Shown here piece by piece: positions 6,068-8,417 of a DNA stretch of 8,417 bases. This DNA comes from Kroppenstedtia sanguinis (GTDB lineage: Bacteria; Bacillota; Bacilli; Thermoactinomycetales; DSM-45169). The stretch lies in contig NZ_JBNPXF010000042.1 in NCBI RefSeq assembly GCF_050433445.1, positions 1 to 8,417 of the forward strand, written 5' to 3'. Position 1 is the first letter of the stretch. Each line of letters starts with the position of its first letter. The position numbers were made by a program, and so were the translations under genes. The notes under the pieces were generated by a model. It did not search any database, was not told the origin of the DNA, and saw nothing but the letters and a program-made list of their open reading frames with translations.

Positions 6068-6679
6068 TTAGAATAACAACATAAATACCAGCAGAAACGA
6101 AAAGATGAATCCGATGCAGACTAAAGAGAAGAAACCCTGCCATGGGGAGAAACGGTGTACTTCTCCCAAAGCCTTGGAAAGGGTGATAAAAAACCAAACA
6201 TTGAGACTCATATCCACGATCCAAAAGAGAATAAACAAGAGCATCCCGATCGGGCTACTGTCCAACATCGGTGTCTGCTCAGTAAACATTTCCTTGCCAA
6301 ATAAAGCGAGTTGGGGAATCCACAACAATAATTTTGCAATCAGGGGAATGGTGGACCAAGCAAATGCCACTCGAGTTTCGACCCAATTGGCTTTTCCGTC
6401 GAGCAAACGGCTGAAGAGATGGGATAAACCGCCGATCAGAAACCAAGTGATCCATCCATACAATGGTCCCCATATCAGTCCAAATAGGAAAATCGCCGGA
6501 AGTGCTGTGCTGTCCCCGAGTCCCCGGCCGGCGGCCTGCTCCAGATAAATGGCATAGCCTGACAAACAGATCAACCATACCAGGTGTTTTTTCTCTGTTT
6601 TTCCCACCCATTCTGCTATGGTTTCCTGAGGATGCAACCAAATGGAAACCCAGGGGCGGTCGGAATCCAATAAGTTCAT
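6068..6679 (-). CDS. Yip1-family integral membrane protein, paralog 1
   Basis: A 203-residue protein. The ATG at 6679 is chosen because GAGGAGGG lies just upstream and the protein then begins before the W-L-H-P-Q-E-T-I block that aligns with W-V-R-P-R-Q-T-I-R in its paralog. The longer upstream reading overlaps the signal peptidase gene in another frame and is not protein-like. About five membrane spans are visible (near 32-48, 60-85, 104-127, 144-166 and 182-203). Conserved blocks shared with the next gene include K-E-M-F-T-E-Q-T-P, S-L-N-V-W-F-F and L-S-K-A-L-G-E-V-H. It lies 22 bases after the signal peptidase stop. Two unequal paralogs side by side suggest they form a heteromeric complex, which is inference. 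Confidence 0.82.
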   Translation of the reverse strand: MNLLDSDRPWVSIWLHPQETIAEWVGKTEKKHLVWLICLSGYAIYLEQAAGRGLGDSTALPAIFLFGLIWGPLYGWITWFLIGGLSHLFSRLLDGKANWVETRVAFAWSTIPLIAKLLLWIPQLALFGKEMFTEQTPMLDSSPIGMLLFILFWIVDMSLNVWFFITLSKALGEVHRFSPWQGFFSLVCIGFIFSFLLVFMLLF

Positions 6680-6701
6680 TGAGACCCTCCTCAAGTCTTT
6701 T

Positions 6702-7220
6702 TTACGGAACGCTTGCATGGTGAACAGGTAACAGAATAAAGACAATACGCCCTTGGATCTGGTCCTGAGGGACAGGTCCGAAAAGGCGACTATCATCACT
6801 TTCAGATCGATGATCACCCAAGACAAAGACATGTCCCGCGGGAACACGGATCGGGGGCATCTCTTCCTTCGGCTTTTTCCTGTGCACATAGGGCTCATCC
6901 AAGGGCTTTTCATTGATGTAGACTTGCCCTGCCTGAATGGCGATCCGGTCACCGGGAATGCCGATGACCCGCTTGGCTGCAGCCGAGTCAATGTCTTCCC
7001 ACTGAAACACGATGAGATCCCCCCGGTTTATTTCCCGTTTACCCGGGCGTACCAATACCCAGTCACCTTCGTGGACGGTGGGATCCATACTGTGTCCTTC
7101 GGCTTGATATAAATCGAATAAGGACACAAATAATAAACATCCAAATAGGAAGATTCCAATCAAAATACAAGTATGAATCATAGTTTTAAAGATTTCATTT
7201 CCCCTTTTTCGCAAGAACAC
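6702..7220 (-). CDS. Short type I signal peptidase
   Basis: A 172-residue membrane-anchored serine protease. A basic N-terminus is followed by one hydrophobic span (about 14-37). The catalytic serine is S44 in EGHSMDPT and the general-base lysine is K83 in SAAAKRVIGIPGD. The G-D-x-R-x-x-S-x-D-S-R box is present at 135-145 as GDHRSESDDSR, with histidine in place of the usual asparagine. The length and single N-terminal span fit Gram-positive Sip-type enzymes. The GTG at 7220 gives the longest reading. The best-placed ATG after the GGAGG site (7227) is in a different frame, so the true start is unsettled. As first gene of the operon it may process the pilin-like toxin or its partners. General housekeeping use is possible but less likely given the location. 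Confidence 0.92.
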   Translation of the reverse strand: MFLRKRGNEIFKTMIHTCILIGIFLFGCLLFVSLFDLYQAEGHSMDPTVHEGDWVLVRPGKREINRGDLIVFQWEDIDSAAAKRVIGIPGDRIAIQAGQVYINEKPLDEPYVHRKKPKEEMPPIRVPAGHVFVLGDHRSESDDSRLFGPVPQDQIQGRIVFILLPVHHASVP

Positions 7221-7227
7221 GATCCAT
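7195..7227 (-). other. 10-codon leader frame on the best ribosome-binding site of the operon
   Basis: GGAGG at 7239-7235 is seven bases from the ATG at 7227, ideal spacing. That frame encodes only MDRVLAKKGK and stops at 7195. The signal peptidase frame is offset and begins with GTG at 7220, about 14 bases from the same site. The two frames could be joined by a one-base change in the AAAAAGGGGAAA tract. This could be a leader peptide, a frameshift, or a sequencing error. Confidence 0.45.
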
Positions 7228-7248
7228 CTTTTTACCTCCGAGTAAAGA

Positions 7249-7264
7249 ATATCGTATTATAGCA
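7249..7264 (-). promoter_or_regulatory. Extended -10 promoter of the toxin operon
   Basis: On the minus strand TGCTATAAT gives a perfect -10 (7261-7256) with the extended TG one base upstream (7264-7263). No good -35 is seen at 16-18 bases, which is usual for extended -10 promoters. Transcription would start near 7249 and give a 5' leader of only about 22-29 bases, leaving little room for leader regulation. Confidence 0.65.
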
Positions 7265-7318
7265 AATCCACACTTAAAAACATATCACCTATTCTAAAGA
7301 GAATCAATTCATTGATAA

Positions 7319-7655
7319 AAAAATATCAGAACCTCTGTTGATTCGGACAAAGGGACAAAGGGAAAACTCAATTATCCGATTAAAAAGCAGGATCGCGATA
7401 TGAGGGGAAAAAGTGGGCCAAAAGTAAAGATGGAAATCTTTTGTTGTAGAATGGAGACATGAAGACAGTGGAGCAGAGCTAAGTGTGGATAAACCCCATT
7501 TTGGCTTTGATAAAAGGGCAGGAGAATGGGCTACTGGACCCGATGCTCCACACATTGGTTGGCAAACTTCTGGAAAAAGAGACAAGGGTGGAGGACAACG
7601 GGGGCATATCTTGGTGGATGATGTACCTACAGGACGACCTAGCGATCCAAAATAG
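7319..7655 (+). pseudogene. Degraded toxin C-terminal module
   Basis: Three successive frames each hold part of one toxin-like domain. The first (open from 7319) reaches DRDMRGK near 7391-7411. The second continues WAKSKDG from 7414. The third, from 7431 to the TAG at 7653, reads SFVVEWRHEDSGAELSVDK and ends GGGQRGHILVDDVPTGRPSD plus PK. The tail, with PHIGWQTSGKRDKGG and RGHI-V-D-D motifs, resembles C-terminal domains of Rhs/polymorphic toxins, possibly the type 47 group (from memory, unverified). Compared with the second copy starting near 8298, an 88-base piece is missing after GGGGAAAA. A further single base seems lost near 7430-7440. It ends 16 bases before the next gene, the normal toxin-immunity spacing, and it has no start codon with a ribosome-binding site. 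Confidence 0.7.
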
Positions 7656-7671
7656 AAAGGGAGGATTTGGA

Positions 7672-8157
7672 ATGGGAACCTATGGAGGACAAGCAATTGA
7701 AGCGGCTGAGGCCAATCAGATCCGGTTAGTGGAGATTCCTCCGGATGAAATGAATCAGATTCGTCAACGGGTGATGGAGAAATTTGTGGCTCTGGAAGGG
7801 AGAAATAGTCGTTTTTTCTGGGAGTATATGCTTCCGCCGCGTGTCTCTGTTCTTAATGAAGAGGGCTGGAGATGGATGGGAGAGTTTGTTTGCAAATCTG
7901 AGGTGATTCTCTTTTTCGAGGAAAGCAGAGAGGAATATGGATTTCGGCTGTTCTCCGGTCCAGATCTGGTGAAAATTTTGGGAGAGATGACTGGGGGGGA
8001 AATTTACCTTACTGACCCCAAAATAAGCTACCTGTTGGTTCACAATCATCACGATCATTTACTATCATCAGGAGAAGCTGTGTCCGAATGGCTTTCAAAA
8101 TATAAAACATCCGAATACGACTTGCTCACTCGTTACAGAGAGGAGGGAAAGATATAA
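7672..8157 (+). CDS. Putative immunity protein of the plus-strand toxin module
   Basis: A 161-residue, acidic, probably cytoplasmic protein. The frame is open further left, but the ATG at 7672 follows GGGAGG at good spacing and avoids overlap with the toxin relic. It begins MGTYGGQAIEAAEANQIRLV and has a tryptophan/aromatic-rich middle (FFWEYMLPP, GWRWMGEF, ILFFEESREEYGF). Near 118-144 it has EIYLTDPKISYLLVHNHHDH, and the NHHD-containing strand recalls small families such as DUF6756, though I cannot confirm that. No membrane span is seen. Its place directly after a toxin C-terminal relic and before a terminator fits an immunity gene that has outlived its toxin. Confidence 0.8.
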   Translation: MGTYGGQAIEAAEANQIRLVEIPPDEMNQIRQRVMEKFVALEGRNSRFFWEYMLPPRVSVLNEEGWRWMGEFVCKSEVILFFEESREEYGFRLFSGPDLVKILGEMTGGEIYLTDPKISYLLVHNHHDHLLSSGEAVSEWLSKYKTSEYDLLTRYREEGKI

Positions 8158-8234
8158 AGACTAAAAATCTCCTTTCTTCCATTCGGTTACATTCTTTAAT
8201 AACATGTCCAGTTGAATTGGACCCTCTTATGAGA

Positions 8235-8269
8235 AGATCCATATCCGTTGAGGGTATGGATCTTTTTTT
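8235..8269 (+). terminator. Rho-independent terminator after the plus-strand immunity gene
   Basis: AGATCCATATCC pairs with GGGTATGGATCT around the loop GTTGA (12 pairs, one G-T) and is followed by a run of seven T. It lies 77 bases after the stop at 8157 and separates that gene from the next toxin module. Confidence 0.88.
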
Positions 8270-8297
8270 CTTTGTTAAGATGATAAAAGCAATACCG

Positions 8298-8417
8298 GAA
8301 CGCGATATGAGGGGAAAAGATGATCATCATGGAGATGCTATCCGAGAAGCATTTGAAATGATTGAAGAAGAAACCGGCATCAAGAAAAGTGAGTTTGAAG
8401 CGAAAAAGTGGGCCAAA
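8298..8417 (+). CDS. Start of a second, orphan copy of the toxin C-terminal module (partial)
   Basis: An open frame runs off the right edge encoding ERDMRGKDDHHGDAIREAFE followed by MIEEETGIKKSEFEAKKWAK. Its first 18 bases (8301-8318) and last 16 (8402-8417) match the toxin relic at 7394-7422, so the intervening 88 bases are what that relic has lost. In-frame ATG codons exist at 8229, 8256 and 8280, but they fall within or just beside the terminator and none has a ribosome-binding site, so a real start is not supported. The pattern fits a promoterless orphan toxin module waiting to be recombined onto a full-length carrier. The rest of the domain lies outside the window. Confidence 0.6.

Noticed and set aside
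6680..6991. N-terminal extension of about 104 residues on Yip1 paralog 1
   Set aside because: It overlaps the signal peptidase coding region in another frame, has no protein-like pattern, and the internal ATG at 6679 has a strong ribosome-binding site.
7311..7330. Small inverted repeat TGATA-A6-TATCA as an operator
   Set aside because: The five-base arms around an A-run are too short to distinguish from chance in an AT-rich stretch, and the repeat lies upstream of the promoter rather than on it.
7342..7364. Short tandem repeat GGACAAA x2
   Set aside because: Two imperfect units only, with no sign of further copies. Not enough to call a repeat array or CRISPR.
1..8417. tRNA, rRNA or CRISPR arrays
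   Set aside because: No cloverleaf-like GGTTCGAATCC element with matching arms, no rRNA-like blocks and no regularly spaced repeats were seen. The repeats present are gene and terminator duplicates.

Overview
The window looks like chromosomal DNA of a Gram-positive Firmicute. Shine-Dalgarno sites are strong (AAGGAG, GAGGAGGG, AGAGGTG), base composition is moderate, the type I signal peptidase is short with a single membrane span, and the promoter has an extended -10. From memory the gene content is reminiscent of Thermoactinomycetaceae, but nothing in the window proves the genus. Nearly all the content fits an accessory polymorphic-toxin/immunity island.

Minus strand, right to left. An extended -10 promoter (about 7256-7264) drives a tight run of five genes: a short signal peptidase I (6702-7220), two paralogous Yip1-type membrane proteins (6068-6679 and 5414-6052), a 434-residue protein (4096-5400) and a small double zinc-ribbon protein (3524-4051). 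The run ends at a strong bidirectional hairpin terminator (3445-3486). The 434-residue protein joins an Flp-pilin-like N-terminus (G, four residues, then EY, then a hydrophobic helix) to a low-complexity linker, a pre-toxin-like TG segment, a long lysine/glutamate coiled coil and a compact C-terminal domain ending in TAYP. I read it as a toxin carried on a type IV pilin-like leader, with dedicated membrane and protease partners encoded beside it. This is the most novel part of the window.

Further left (1-3400) lies an array of probable immunity genes: two more double zinc-ribbon paralogs (2840-3355 and 813-1328), a three-part SMI1/KNR4 (SUKH) protein (1510-2712) and the start of an Imm49-like gene running off the left edge (1-387). 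The zinc-ribbon and SUKH units are separated by near-identical terminator blocks and leaders, so the array seems to have grown by cassette duplication and exchange. The 3' end of an IS3-family element (about 607-755) has destroyed the terminator after the last zinc-ribbon gene.

Plus strand, right part (about 7319-8417). This is a second toxin/immunity set. A broken toxin C-terminal module (7319-7655, two frameshifts) is followed by a probable immunity gene (7672-8157), a clear terminator (8235-8269), and then the beginning of a second copy of the same toxin module (from about 8298 to the window edge). This second copy still has an 88-base stretch that the first copy has lost. It has no ribosome-binding site, as expected for an orphan toxin module.

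Functional calls for toxins and immunity proteins rest on architecture and gene order. The signal peptidase, Yip1, SUKH and IS3 assignments rest on recognisable motifs.
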